Source: Scenedesmus sp. ARA3
Lineage: Eukaryota; Chlorophyta; Chlorophyceae; Sphaeropleales; Scenedesmaceae
NCBI GenBank assembly: GCA_004335835.1
Contig: RWJK01000960.1
Coordinates: 1 to 56,854 of the forward strand
Reading direction: 5' to 3'
Length of the DNA stretch: 56,854 bases
Shown: in pieces, positions 12,193 to 24,433 of the stretch
How the letters are laid out: each line of letters begins with the position of its first letter
How positions within the stretch are numbered: the first letter of the stretch is position 1
The notes under the pieces: generated by a model
Told to the model about the DNA's origin: nothing
Databases searched by the model: none
What the model saw: the letters and a program-made list of their open reading frames with translations, nothing else
Position numbers and translations under genes: made by a program

Positions 12193-12915
12193 CCGTGTCG
12201 TTGTTTAGGCTCGGCAAGCGCAGCAGATGAGCGGGAACGTGCCGTGCAACCCGCCCTGCTCTAGGGGACCACTCTCGCTGTCAGTGAGCGTCAAAGATAA
12301 CAAATTTCACCACTTCTTGAGCGTTACAGCCGCTTCAGGTGTTTCGACTCAGGGTCAGTGACGCTGGGTGAAGCTGTACACGGTGTACAAAGGACAGGCA
12401 GTTTGCACAGCTATGCTCAGGAACACCCGTTCAATGGAGAAGAGTACAGTAACTTCATGAATCAGGGCCTGTAAGCATGCCGTTGGCTTCCTGAAAAGCA
12501 ACTATAGACGCTTGGATTTATAGGTTGCAACTGAACCAGGTGTTATCTCAGATACGCCCCTAGGGTTTGGGTTGGCTCGCCCTGTGTCTGACACCATACA
12601 AGTGTCACATTAACAACCCTGACACACAAACATGATGAATCATACTACAAGAGACAGCAAGTGAAGAAATGTGGGGGACGCAGGGCCGCCCTGTTGGCAA
12701 CATGAGATCAGTGTGCACTGCCCAACGTGTTGCTACTTTCAACTTGCGCCTTGCTGCAACAAATGATCACAATACGGACAGGGCCCGCAAACCCAAACCC
12801 GAGACCCCACACCACACCATTGTTGAAATACCTACAGCAGCCATGTTTTGCTGTAACAACGACGTATCAGCTTGGAAAATCTGTTCCTGTACACCTCTCT
12901 GGAACTTCTGGGCAG
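12193..12915. other. Intergenic between two tandem paralogues; nothing recognised
   Basis: The stretch holds the upstream region of paralogue A and the 3' flank of paralogue B. A telomere-like agggtttgggtt string occurs at about 12557-12568, too short to call an interstitial telomere. No convincing ORF or RNA gene was seen. Confidence 0.4.
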
Positions 12916-15517
12916 CTACTGTGTACGGTCATCATCGTTGCTTTCTGCCAATGTTTGCAGCTGTGCAAGCTGCAAGCAGCACGCAAGCTCAGCAGGGATG
13001 CTGTTCAGCAGCTGCGTTCTGCATCCAGCGTCGCCCTGCTGCAGCAGCTGCTGCACAGCGTCAGCACTAAGCTGTGCTACTCCTGGCAGCTGGCACAGCT
13101 GCGCTGTGCAACCAGCACTGCCCTGATGCACAGCTGCATGCAGCAGCTGCAGCACAGCACTGCTGCTGAGCTTTTGTGCTGCTTGAAGCTGGCACAGCCC
13201 CTCAATAGATCCAGGAGCGTCGTTCTCTGCTGCCTGCTGTAGCAGCTGCCACACAGCATCGCTGCTGAGCTGCTGGGCTCCTTGAAGCTGGCACAGCTGC
13301 GCTGTGCAACTTGCACTGCCCCGCTGCACAGCTGCCTGCAGCAGCTCCTCAACAGCTGTGCTGCTCCAAAGGGCAGCCCCTGGCAACCCTAGGATGTGCT
13401 TGGTGCTGTCAGGACTGTCCTGCTGCACAGCTGCTAGCAGCAGCTTCGCAATGGCTGCTTTGCTGCTCTCTTGTGCTGCTGGCAGTCTGCAGAAGTGCCA
13501 AGTGCTGGCAGGACTGTTCTGCTGGATTGCGGTGTGCAGCAGCAGCACAACGCTGCGCTGCTGAGGTCACGCACCTGCTGCATACCGCACAGTAGAGATA
13601 TGCAACCGCAGCTTCCAGGGTCTAAAGAATGAAGACACGCCTCAAGCAAACCGACCATGTCCTTGCTGCTGAGCTGTTGTGCTGCTGGCAGCCTGCGGAA
13701 TGCATCTACACCGTTCCATAAGTCACGCCTCACCGCCATGTGCAAGAGCTGCAACACACACTCAGGACGCAGCTCTTGTGCTGCTGGGATGTTGCAGGAA
13801 TATCGCAAATGCGACCCTAGATCATTCCCTGGGTCACTGCCGACAGCCCCATACTCTAGCGTGTACTGCAGCTGCTGCAGCACACCAGTAGTGCTCAGCT
13901 GCTGGGCTGCAGGCAGCGCCAGCAGCAGCTCTGCACAGTCGTACTCGCCACGCAGCACAGCTGCTCGCAGCAGCTGCAGGACCACGTCCGTGCTCAGCTG
14001 CTGGGCTGCAGGCAACCCTAGCAGCAACCGCGCGCATGCCACTGACCCGCCATGCCGCTGCTGTGGCACAGCTGCCTGCAGCAGCTGCTCCACGACACTG
14101 ACGCTGGATTGCTGGGACGCAGGCAGCTCTAGTAGCAACCCTGAATACTGGAAGCTCTTATGCCGCACAGCTGCGTGCAGCAGCTGCAGGACCACACCAC
14201 TGCCCAGGCCTTCTGCTGCAGGCCTCAGCAGATGCCACATCCTGGCAAGCTGCTGGTCAACTTGTCTGCTTCTGCGTGTCCCAAAAGCAGCCAGCAAGCT
14301 GAGCACCACTTCCAGTGTGGCGCTGTCCATGTGCTGCTGCTGTGCGGCCTCTAACCTTAGCAAGTGGATGGCTGCGCTTGCATGTCGGCGCTTGGCTGCT
14401 GTGATCAGCAGCTTGCGCCGCAATTGCGGCTCTCGCCGCGCTGGCAGGCTATGTGCTGCTGCTTCTGCCACTGTGCGCCTGCTGCTGTTCATAGCCAGCT
14501 GTAAGAGGTCCGGCGTGCTGTTGCGTTGCAGCACCTCCATCAGATGAAATAAGAGTGGCTGCAGCATCAAAACAAGAGACATGCAGAAAGAGAGTGGCAG
14601 GCGGGACACAGGATTTATCGCACTTGACACGTGCAAGGTGATGTTGGTGGCAGATACAAGGTAGATATTAGCATCAGTAACTCATGCTCAGACACTGCTG
14701 TTCAAACAGCACAGTAGCTGCCTGCCGGAAAGTTGCAACAAAACAATTCGCAAGCGCTGTGTATAGGTACCAGGGCTGGTAGAACTTCAGCAGACTGAAG
14801 CCAGCTGTGCCAAACGATCATGCCGATAAATGCAGTAGCAGCCAAGCCAACTTGTAGCAGCAGTACATTATGCATCAGAGGCACGCAGGCACATCCCTTG
14901 CTGCTGCAGTGCGCTGAGCCACTTACCCCTTGCAATGGCCAGGTGCTTGGGCAGCAGATGGCTACTGCAGCCTGCGGAATGTCATTGTGCAAGCCCAGCT
15001 CCTGCTGCGCCTGAATCCACACCTCCACACCTGCCACCATGCTGTGCGCAGCATCCACCAGCTGTGCATAGGTTACTGTCATACCAGCTGCTAGCAGCTG
15101 CTTTGCGCAATGCAGCGACATAGCGGGCACCTGCAGTGCGCGCTTCGCCACACCCGCAGCTGCTGCTGATGCTGCTGCAGGGGTATGGATCAGCAGCCAG
15201 GTGACTGCCAGCAAGCGCTGCTGCAGCACCTTTTTAGACACATCAAAATCTGCATGCGGTGTCTCCCCTGCTGCCGCCGCTGCTGCTGCAGCAGCTGCTG
15301 CTGCTGGTGGTGGAGGTGCAGCAGCTGCTGCTGCAGCTGCAGCTGCCGTAGCAGCCAAGTCCAACGCTTGAAGCAGCATGCTGCTACACTTGGGCAGCAA
15401 TCCTAGGCTGATGTTCCGCAGCTGCTTGCTGCTGGCTGCGAGGCAAGCCAAGCCCTGCGGGCCCAGATGCTGACAGCAGAACGGCAGAACATCGCACACG
15501 GTTGCGTCGCCAGCCAT
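12916..15517 (-). CDS. F-box-like protein with C-terminal helical repeats, paralogue B, with an apparent 1-nt frameshift
   Basis: Exon 1 is 14927-15517 (ATG at 15515-15517, MAGDATVCDVLPFCC). The intron has a GTAAGT donor and a CTGCAG acceptor in phase 0. Exon 2 is 14558-12916. The N-terminus carries HLGPQGLACLAASSKQLRNI (F-box-like), a long Ala/Pro tract and the same MVAGVEVWIQAQQELG block as paralogue A. Exon 2 encodes about eleven helical repeats (LPAAQQLS.DVVLQLLRAAVLRGE type). Near 13545-13560 the repeat continues in another frame: LSSAA then one missing base then VLLLHTA aligns position by position with other repeats. The open total is 2234 nt, one short of 745 codons. The gene is either a recent pseudogene or carries a base-calling error; intact repeats on both sides favour the latter or very recent loss. 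Confidence 0.68.
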
Positions 15518-16795
15518 GGTGTTGTAGATCTCGAAGCGATATAGAGTGTGCTGATGTGTTATCCCGAAAATGATGGTACTGCACCAATATGATACGACAT
15601 GCAAGCTCATGACGAAAACCTTGGCACGCGAAGCGGTTGCAGGGTGTAGCATTCAACTAACTTACCAGTAGGGAAGTGTTGCAACAAAGCTGGGTGGGTG
15701 GCAAGCTAGTTGTGGTTCAGGTCTATTGTTCCGCATGTGAAGCTACCAGTGTTTAGTGAAAAGCTCCACAGCCACCCCGGCCACCAAGCTGGTACAGCTA
15801 CACTGTAGCGCGTCTGGCAGACCCGACACAGCTGTGAAGACGCCCTCGCCGAAAAGGGGCTCAAAATTTTCCCAGGATAATGTCCATTAACGTGTGAACT
15901 TGTGCCAGGTGTTATTGGTTGTGCGCACAGCCTGCATTCAGCTTACAACTAAGTGGGATGTAGGTTGCTGCACGCATGCTGCAGCACGCATGACCTGTGC
16001 ACAGGCGAGGCACGGCCCACTGAGTTGGGCATGTGGGCAGTGTTTACCGCCCTGCTTGACCTTTGCTAGAGTTTGCACTGATGAAAATAGTTGCTCTTTG
16101 AAGCACTGCAGTGCGAAGTCAATCATAGGCCCTGCCGGGCCCCTGCGGCGGGATAAGCTCGGGGAGCACTGTAGCAAACGCCATGGTCCAGCAATTGTGC
16201 GTTAGCTGGTGAGTTTGTGGGACTTGCTATGATACTTGAACTTTACAGCTTGTTCCATAATCCCGTTCGAGCTGGCAGCTGGGCTGTTTGCTGCGTGGTT
16301 TGACCATTTAAACCCGTCATGACCTGAACCCTGCACACACAAACAAGCTGTCACAGCGTACCGTACAGGACCCATGACAAGCGGATATGCTTGCGTTTAA
16401 AGCATATCACGTTCGTCCAGTGCACCCAAAGTACACCTATCGCTGGCTTGACGATTATTGCAAGCACACCCCCCTCGCCTATGTAGAGAGCGCTAACCTG
16501 TCACCTCGTACGTGCGATGAATATGACTCTATGATGAGAGCCAGAGTAGCAGAAGAGTCTCGCTGAGGCCGCAGTACAGTGTACCGCGCACGCCCGGCAC
16601 AGCAGCAAAAGCACACCTTGCCTCCACAGCGAGCAATGCAGGCTAACGGCACCTTCGATGCAAGCTGACGCGTGAAACATCATAAATGGCTGCTAAATTC
16701 AGCAGCTGCTGCTTTCCACTGGCACTGGTGTAGCAGGCCAGCTAGCAGCACATAAGCAGCAGGCCAGTGCCTTGGCCAGCAGCAGCATTCACACG
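15518..16795. other. Intergenic, shared 5' region of two divergent genes
   Basis: The stretch separates minus-strand paralogue B from the plus-strand gene beginning at 16796, so it should contain both promoters. I see no long ORF with coding character, no RNA gene and no clear TATA box. Confidence 0.4.
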
Positions 16796-19700
16796 ATGCT
16801 GCCACCAACCGTGACTGGGTCTGCGTACAGCAATCAGCAAGTAACGAGTCATCAGAACACGACCAACCTCTTCCCAGTCGACCCACTCAGCAGCAGTACC
16901 ATCACGGGCAGCAGCCCCATGATGCCTTGGGACCTGGCAGCCTTGCAGGAACAGGCAGCAGCAGCAGAAGCAGCTGCAGCCGCAACAGCGAAGGCAGCAG
17001 GAAAGCTTCCGCCCGTGCCTGGGTGGAGTTTGCAGCTAAGGCAGCAGCACAGCCTTGCAGGACAGCAAGAGGTGGCCAAGCAACACCAGCTCCTGCAAGC
17101 CAGCAAGCCAGCACCGCAGCTGCCTGCTCACCTCCTTGGCAACAATGAGAACAGCACAGCATTCAACTCAGGCAGCAACTGCTTTTCAAGCAAGCAGCAG
17201 CAGGGCAAGGCAGAGCCTCAGCACCCGCTGCTGCAAGCACGCAAGCCCCTACAGCAGCTGGCAGTCAACAACCAGCGGCAGCAACAGCAGCCAGGAGCAG
17301 ATGCGAAGGGCTTCAGTTTCCCAGCCGCGTTCCTCACAGTGCAGGACAAAGCAGCTGTGCAGCCAACCCAGCAGCTTTACAGGCCAGTCACAAGCAACCC
17401 TCACCCAACATGCCAGCCAACTTCAGCAGCACTGGACAGAACTCTACGTGAGACATCCTCCAGCCTGCAGGACAACCCCGCACAGCTTACCAGCTCCAAC
17501 AGCTGCAGTACTGCACATCAAGGCGTGCCAGGAGCCCACATGGCAGGAATTGCTTCCAGCACCATTGCCAGCCAAGTACAGGGCCCAACGGCAGTGCCAG
17601 CAGCAGCAGCTCACAGCTTGAGCTTGCAGGAACGCGCCGCAGGCTCAGCTGCACTGCAGCAGACCACCATAGCTTCACTGCTGCAGCAGCAGGAGTGTAT
17701 GGCAGGGCTTCCTGTCCTGCAGGAAGCACCTGCCAGCAGTGCCAGCGGTCCCAGTGGCAGCGCAGCAGCAGGCATCCAACGCCAGCCCTCCAACCAAGCA
17801 GGGCAGCACAAGCAGCAGGACGATGCAAGCGGAGCCAACATGGATAGCTGCTATCCTGTTGATGCCGCCCATGGTAGCAGCACTAGCAGCAACAGCAATG
17901 TCACTGGAGAGCGGTCAAAAGCGGCGGAGCGCCTAGCCGCATTGGATCAGCTCAAGTCAACACTGGTGCTGACAAGGCAGGCTCTGCAGGAGCATGCTGC
18001 TGCTGCCGCAGTGCGGGCACCACCACACCCTACAGACCCCTTGTTCATGGCCTTTCCTGCAAGCTACAGCAGCAGCACCAGCTACCTGGGCGGTGCAGCT
18101 GTGCTGCAGGCCCCAGCACCACCTGCCAACCACAGCAGCAGCAGCATGTTCCAGCCCTTGACCACCAACGTGCCCAACCACCAGGCAGCAGCAAAGCGTC
18201 TGGCAGCCACCCCGAGCGGCACCCCACACAACACACAGCACCTTGGCTCCTTCGCATCAGCTGGTCGCGCCACTCCAGCCACCGGCGGCCTCAGCTGTGG
18301 CAGGCACAGCATGCAGGGGCTGCCTTCAGTCACTGCAGCAGCAGCACTTGCTCACAGCTCGGCACACAGTGGTGTGCCCTTACACTCCAGCACTCAGCAG
18401 CAGCTTGCTGCACCAGCAGGCTCGGCTGCAGCACCAGCCGCCCCTTTCCATAGCAGCATTGTGCACACTGCTGCTCCCTTCGTCAGGGGTGTGCCGCAAG
18501 CAGCATACCAGGCAGCGTACGCAGCCCCAGCTGCTGATCTCAGCACCCAGTCACTTCTAGAGGCAGTGGCAGCAACACTACAGGGAAGCTGTGCAAGCCA
18601 AGATCACAACAGCCATCTGACGCTGCATACAGCAGCAACAACCAATGCTGGCCTACCGCAGTTCCAGGCTGATGTGCAGCCAACAGCCAGCCACGCATAT
18701 TATGCCAGCAGCTCCGGGCACACACCAGCTGCTCCTGCTGCTTCACACAGTGCACAAGCCACCAGTAGCAGCTGCGGCAGCTGTAGCAACGCACCAACAA
18801 GCAGCAGGAGTAGCAGCAGCATTCTGGAGCCCCAGCACCCCTACCAGCACCACTGGCAGCACAGGCAGCGCAGTGCACACCCAGGTCTGCCTGGGTCAAC
18901 AGCTGCAGCCAGCAGCAGCATCCTTGACCCATTCACTGCTGTCTCCATGCAGCAGCAGACAGCCAGCACAGCAACCAGCCAGCAGTATGGCTCTGTGGAT
19001 CCAGCTCAGCTGCAGCATTTCGCAGGAAACATGATGTCAGTGCCAGGACCAGCACTCATCACCAGCCGATCAGCTGCAGCAGGCAATGTGTCTAGACCAA
19101 GCGTTGAACTGGCAAGGCAGGCTGCAGCTGCAGCTGCTGGCTTGGCTGCAGCAGCGCAGACTAGATCAAGGCCTGGCACACCACGCTACCCAGGCTTAGA
19201 GGCAGCAGCAGGGGCACAGCAGGTTGAGGATGGCAGCACTGCAGAGCGCTGGTCACACTGGAAGCAGGCAGCAGGGCTGCTGCTGCAAGGCGCCCGGATG
19301 CAGCAGCCCGGCCCCGCTGCCACTGCTGCCATGGCTGGGGCTGGTGCACCGGCTGCACCACCTGCAGTACGAAGCACGACGGACATGCGTGAGCACCAGA
19401 GGATGCGACAGCTGCAGCAGCAAGCAGGCTTGCAGCAGGAGAAGCATGGCCCAGCACAGCCAACTGCTGCAGCACCTGCACCAACTGCTAGTGGCAGCAT
19501 GGCAGCGGAGACTGTGAGGCATGCAGCGCGTGCGCTGCAGAGGCTGCGCTTGAAGCAGGCGGAGACGGCAGCAGCAGCAATGGCAGCAGCGGCTCAGAAA
19601 GCCAGCACACAGGCGGGGCAGCTGGCTGCTAGCGCTGCTGCAGACCAAGCCATGCCTACTGCTAGCTGCGAGTCTCATGCCCCAAGGCATCATGCAGTAC

Positions 19701-20377
19701 ATGACATCTCCTGGCAGCAACCGAGAGACGGGACAGCAAGCCAGCCCTCTGCAGCTGCGACAGCTGGTAGCACGCAAGGCTTGTCAGGACAACTGCTGCA
19801 GCAACTGCAGCGGCTGAAGGCTGCTGCGCTGCAGGACAGTCAAGCTGCTAGACTGGCACATGTTGCTGCCTGCAAGGCAGCAGGGCTGGGCCAGGTCAGT
19901 GACGAGCATGCTGTGATAAGCAGCGCAACAGCTGTGGGAGTCAGCGGCAGCGATGAGCTGCAGCAAAGGCAGCAGCTCAGCCAAAGCATGGTCAAAGAAG
20001 CTGGTGGTACTGCTGGTAACGGCGACAGCACGAGGTGCAGCAGCTTGTCTGGGCTCAGCCATCACACCTCAAGTACCCAGGGGAGGTTGGACGCCATGAG
20101 GATTAGCAGCGGAGGCAGCTGCAGTAGCAGCAGCAGCTGTGCAAGTGCAGAGCCCGACCCAGAATACGCAGCAAAGCAGGATGCTGCAGACATGCAGCTG
20201 CCTGCCAGTGTTTTGGAGGAGCTGCTGATGGCAACAGCAGCTGTGGACAGCGAAAAAGATGCAACCAACCCTGCTGCAAGCACTGCCAGTGCTGCTGCAG
20301 CAGCAGCCACGACACCGTTGGAGCTGGCAGCAGCTGCAGCAGCAGCAGTGGCTGCATTTGCGGCTGATGCCGATGCT

Positions 20378-20408
<31 letters not shown>

Positions 20409-20746
20409 ATGCAACACCAGAGGCGCGCCAGCAGCTGCCCCCAGCCCCTGCTCCCCACTCCAGGCCTAGCAGCGCTCTCAGCACTGCCCTGTGCAGCTGC
20501 CTCGCAGACACAGCACAGTCAACGCTGAGCTATGCGCTGCCAGGTCACCTGCTGCTGCGCACACCCTTTGTGGGCTTGCATGCAGATGACAATGACTATG
20601 TGGCAGAGGCAATTGCACACTGGCATGGCATGGACGCGTGCAAGGACATGATGTTTGTGAACAGCAGCCGCTATCTGGCAGCGAGGAAGCCAAATGGAGC
20701 GAAGAAGAGGCTGGTATGGAGGGGGGCTGCAAACAGGCACATGTGA
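16796..20746 (+). CDS. Large intronless Ala/Gln/Ser-rich protein of unknown function (1316 aa)
   Basis: A single open frame runs 3951 nt from the first in-frame ATG (16796); it is also open a little upstream from a TTG. Composition is dominated by Ala, Gln, Ser and His/Pro, with CAG/GCA-type codons and no long identical-residue tracts over most of its length. Near residue 1200 there is an Ala/Asp run ending in seven consecutive Asp. The C-terminal 80 residues are the least repetitive part (HLLLRTPFVGLHADDNDYV, then AIAHWHGMDACKDMMFV, then a basic KKRLVWRG tail) and are the best candidate for a conserved module. Short helical stretches occur (AERLAALDQLKSTLVL; AARALQRLRLKQAE). No catalytic or zinc motif is visible. 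Length and sustained openness argue it is real, although CAG-rich DNA can stay open by chance in one frame. I do not recognise the family. Confidence 0.6.
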
Positions 20747-22193
20747 GCGTTACATTATGTTACCCCAAGCAGCAGAGGGAAGCACCAGAGGGAGTGAAGC
20801 AGGGCCTGTGGAGCCTGCTTTGCGTTTGCATTATGCATCAACTAATCATACATAGCTCACACCAATGCGGCACAGCTGGGCGTAAGCATAAGGACAAGCA
20901 TGTGGCGCAGAGCAGGTAGCTTGACAAGTATGCGCTGTGCTGTGTCATGACGGCACAGGCCTGGTTCTGGCGGGTCGATCTTGGTTTGATATTCAGGCAT
21001 GCGTTAGAGGATGTGTTGACCTTAGGCAGCCTTGTCGCCGAGACCATAATACAACACATCGCTTGCATGTTGCTTGATCGTAGAACCCGTTTCAATTGCT
21101 GGCTATGGAAGCATGGCAGTCTGTGGCATGTATGGGCCACAGCACATTGGAATGTTACGTTTGTGCGTGCAGCACGCTGCATTGGTGGCGCTTGCAGGCC
21201 AACCCACTGGAATAATGCTCCTGGCACTGCCAGGAGGATGTGAAAGACGAGTTTAGGATGCAACTGTCACAGATCACAGTGTGATGGTGGCACATGCACA
21301 TGCCACAACCTATTGATTCATACCTGTTGCAATGTGTTTGTCCTTCCTGCGGGGTCACATCAGGTGGTGCAGTGATGCAGCCAACCAGAGTGACTCGGCC
21401 ATGGCCCAGCCCAAGCGCGGCTGTCCCATGTGCACTGTATCATAGCGTGTAAGTGCAGCGCATGGCAGCTTTGTCATCACAATACTGCAGCTGAGAGCAT
21501 TTGATGGCTTCTGACCGTCTGACATCAAATCCTGCTGTAAGGGGGTACAGCAAGTCTACGCTTACTTGATGGTACTCTTGTGTGAGCTGGCATGACGAGC
21601 CATGGCCTGGGCAGGTCTAGGGTTTGGCATGAGACATGGTTGGGCTCAATCACATGCCTTACAGCAACGACAAAATCAGCATTACTTGATTTCGCGCGTG
21701 TTTTCGTATCTCTGGAGGTTGATTTCTCAACAGCAACGTGTGTGCATCGCTCAACCAGCAACAGCAGTAGTAGGACAGCAACAGCACCACAGAAAGTGAG
21801 CGCCTGATCGGGCACTTCGACATTAGCTAGAAATACTCAACAATAGAAATATCGTTTGTTGACGTTTGGTCGGTTCTGGCTTGCAGTGGCACATGACGGC
21901 TGTCGTGAAGTGGAATGGAAGGGCCAGGCGTTTTCGTACCTGATGCACCATCCTGGTTTCAATAAGACTGAGAACTATGGATCCTCGAAGGCAGCAACAG
22001 GTGCGAACGACCCCTCCTGTTGACGAGTGTGTGGTCCCGACCAGCACAGTCACTCACGCATTCGGCATGGTCAAGAGGCTTCCATACTTACGATGGGTAT
22101 CTCGCAGGTGCCCATGCATCTGATTACGGACCCAGCAGCAGCGATGTCGGCACCAGGGTAAGCCGGCCTCACCATTGTCAACAGCAGTGTCAA

Positions 22194-22225
<32 letters not shown>

Positions 22226-22382
22226 GACTTCCAACAGCACGAAAGTCTTGTATGCCTGAGCACTCTAGTTGATCAAACACGTTGTTGGTTTATCATGTTG
22301 TTGAAGCTGTGCCTGGGTAGGCTGTTGCTGCTGCCCACACAACTCACTGGCAACTGCTGCTCTGCGCCTGTCTGTCCTGCAG
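20747..22382. other. Intergenic plus unresolved 5' end of the aldo/keto reductase gene
   Basis: The first kilobase has no coding signal that I trust. A TGTAA motif lies near 21447. The reductase N-terminal exon must lie towards the right end. ATGs at 22094 and 22104 followed by a possible GTAAGC donor (about 22159) are candidates, but the phase does not match the first certain exon. A CAG/CAA tract occupies about 22185-22235. Confidence 0.35.
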
Positions 22383-23121
22383 GCTGGCACAGGCACCTGG
22401 AATGGGCCAGCACCCACAGGTGCCCGCGACCCAGCAGCAGCAGCGGCAGCAGCAGCAGCAGCCAATCTAACAGCTGCAAATGAGGCCACCACAGCACTGC
22501 TGTCGACAGGTCAGCGCATCCCAATGATTGGCCTGGGCACCTACCAGCTCAAATCCGCTGATGCGGTAAAGAAGGCACTGGAGCTGGGCTACCGTCACTT
22601 TGACTGTGAGTGGTTTGACTTTGACTTTGACCAAGACTAGTTTGACTGAAAACATTCACAGCTGTCAGCTCTGCTCTGCTGACGTGGTGGGGAAGGCACT
22701 GGAGCTGGGCTACCGCCACGTTGACTGTGACTACCAGGTTTGACTTTGACTTTTCGACCGTGAGTAGTTGGACTGAGTAGTTTTACTTTGATTGGGTACT
22801 CACGTGGATTGTGAGTGGCAGAAACAGGCACATTAAGAGCGGCACAGCAAGTTGAGCGTTTGCAAGCAGCTGCTACTTCACATCTGTTCTCAAGGTATCG
22901 CCTTTCATTTTGCCTTTCTTCTGTACAGGCGCTGCCTTCTATGGCAACGAGGCCATTGTGGGCGAGGGCCTGGCGGAATTTGTTGCTGCTGGGCGCCGCT
23001 CGGAGCTGTTTGTGACCAGCAAGGTCTGGAACACACACCACAAGCCCGCAGACGCAAGGTGCGACGGATACATTAGTAAACGGCCAGCATCTTGCAGCAG
23101 CAGCAGCATTGCAGCAGCAGT

Positions 23122-23173
<52 letters not shown>

Positions 23174-24356
23174 CAATAGAGCGGTGGCTGCAGCAGGCGT
23201 TGCAGCATTGGCGGTGGTACATCATGGTTGTTATTGTTTCAATGCTCCCGGAGCTGTTTGTGACCAGCAAGGTCTGGAACACGCACACAATCAGCCTGCA
23301 GACGCGAGGTATGAAGGATGTCTGCAAGTGGGCAGCAGCAGCAGCAGCAGCAGCAGGGGTGGGGCGAGCCATGTGGCACGCAGTGCACTCTTGATGCTTG
23401 TGTGCTTGTTGGTTCTCTGACTTCCACAAGGGGCTCTTCAGCAGAGCTCGAAAGACCTGGGGCTGCAGCAGCTGGGCCTGCAACAACTTATGCGCTTGTC
23501 ATCACGCATGCTTCCCATCTGCTTGTGTGCCTATCCGTAGGGCTTCAGTGCAGCAGAGCTTGAAGGACCTTGGCCTGCAGCAGCTGGACCTGGTGCTGGT
23601 GCACTGGCCTGAGGCCTGGGCAGCCGGCAGCGACCCAGAGGGCACTGTTATCCCGGATGACAGCATCAGCCTGCTGGACACCTGGTGAGCAATGCAGTAA
23701 TTGGAGCAGCTTGTTTGTTTGTTTGTTTGTTGAAGAGGCAGCATCTTCAACATGTCACGTGCAGCTGGCAGCGGCCCAGAGGGCACTGTCATTCCGGATG
23801 ACAGTGTCAGCCTGCTGGACACCCGGTGAGCTGGAGCTATTGCTGTTTGTATGTTTGTGCTGTTTGTTTGTGCTGTAATGCGAGTTGGCTGCGCCCCAAC
23901 TGCAATGCCTGCGTTTGCTGACTTCCATGGCAGTTTAATTCTAAGTACCGTCCTTTGTGGCCATTGTGGCAGCGGTCTTGCGGCCTGGCCACCCTCAAAG
24001 CTGCTGCCAGTGCCAACATGCTGACATCTTTCGCTGCTGCTGCCGCTGCTGCCGCTGCCGCCGCTGCCGCCGCTGCTGCTGCTGCACCTGCTGCTGCTGC
24101 TGCCAGGTGCGGCCTGGAGGCGCTTGTTGATGAGGGCCTCGTGGCAGCCCTGGGCCTCGGCAACTGATGCTCCCATGCTGACATCTCTTGCTGCTACTGC
24201 TGCTACTGCTGCTGCTGCTGCTGCTGCTGCTTCTGCTGCTGCCGGTACTGCCGCTGCTGCTGCTGCTGCTGCCAGGCGTGGCCTGGAGGCGCTTGTTGAT
24301 GAGGGCCTCGTGGCAGCCCTGGGCCTCGGCAACTGATGCTCCCATGCTGACATCTC

Positions 24357-24387
<31 letters not shown>

Positions 24388-24396
24388 CGGTACTGC

Positions 24397-24433
<37 letters not shown>

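Noticed and set aside
12550..12575. Telomere-like strings (agggtttgggtt; also near 21610, 30885 and 48600)
   Set aside because: Each is at most two repeat units and scattered, so chance is sufficient.
16200..16320. tRNA-like B-box (gttcgagct)
   Set aside because: No matching A-box, acceptor stem or anticodon arm could be arranged around it.
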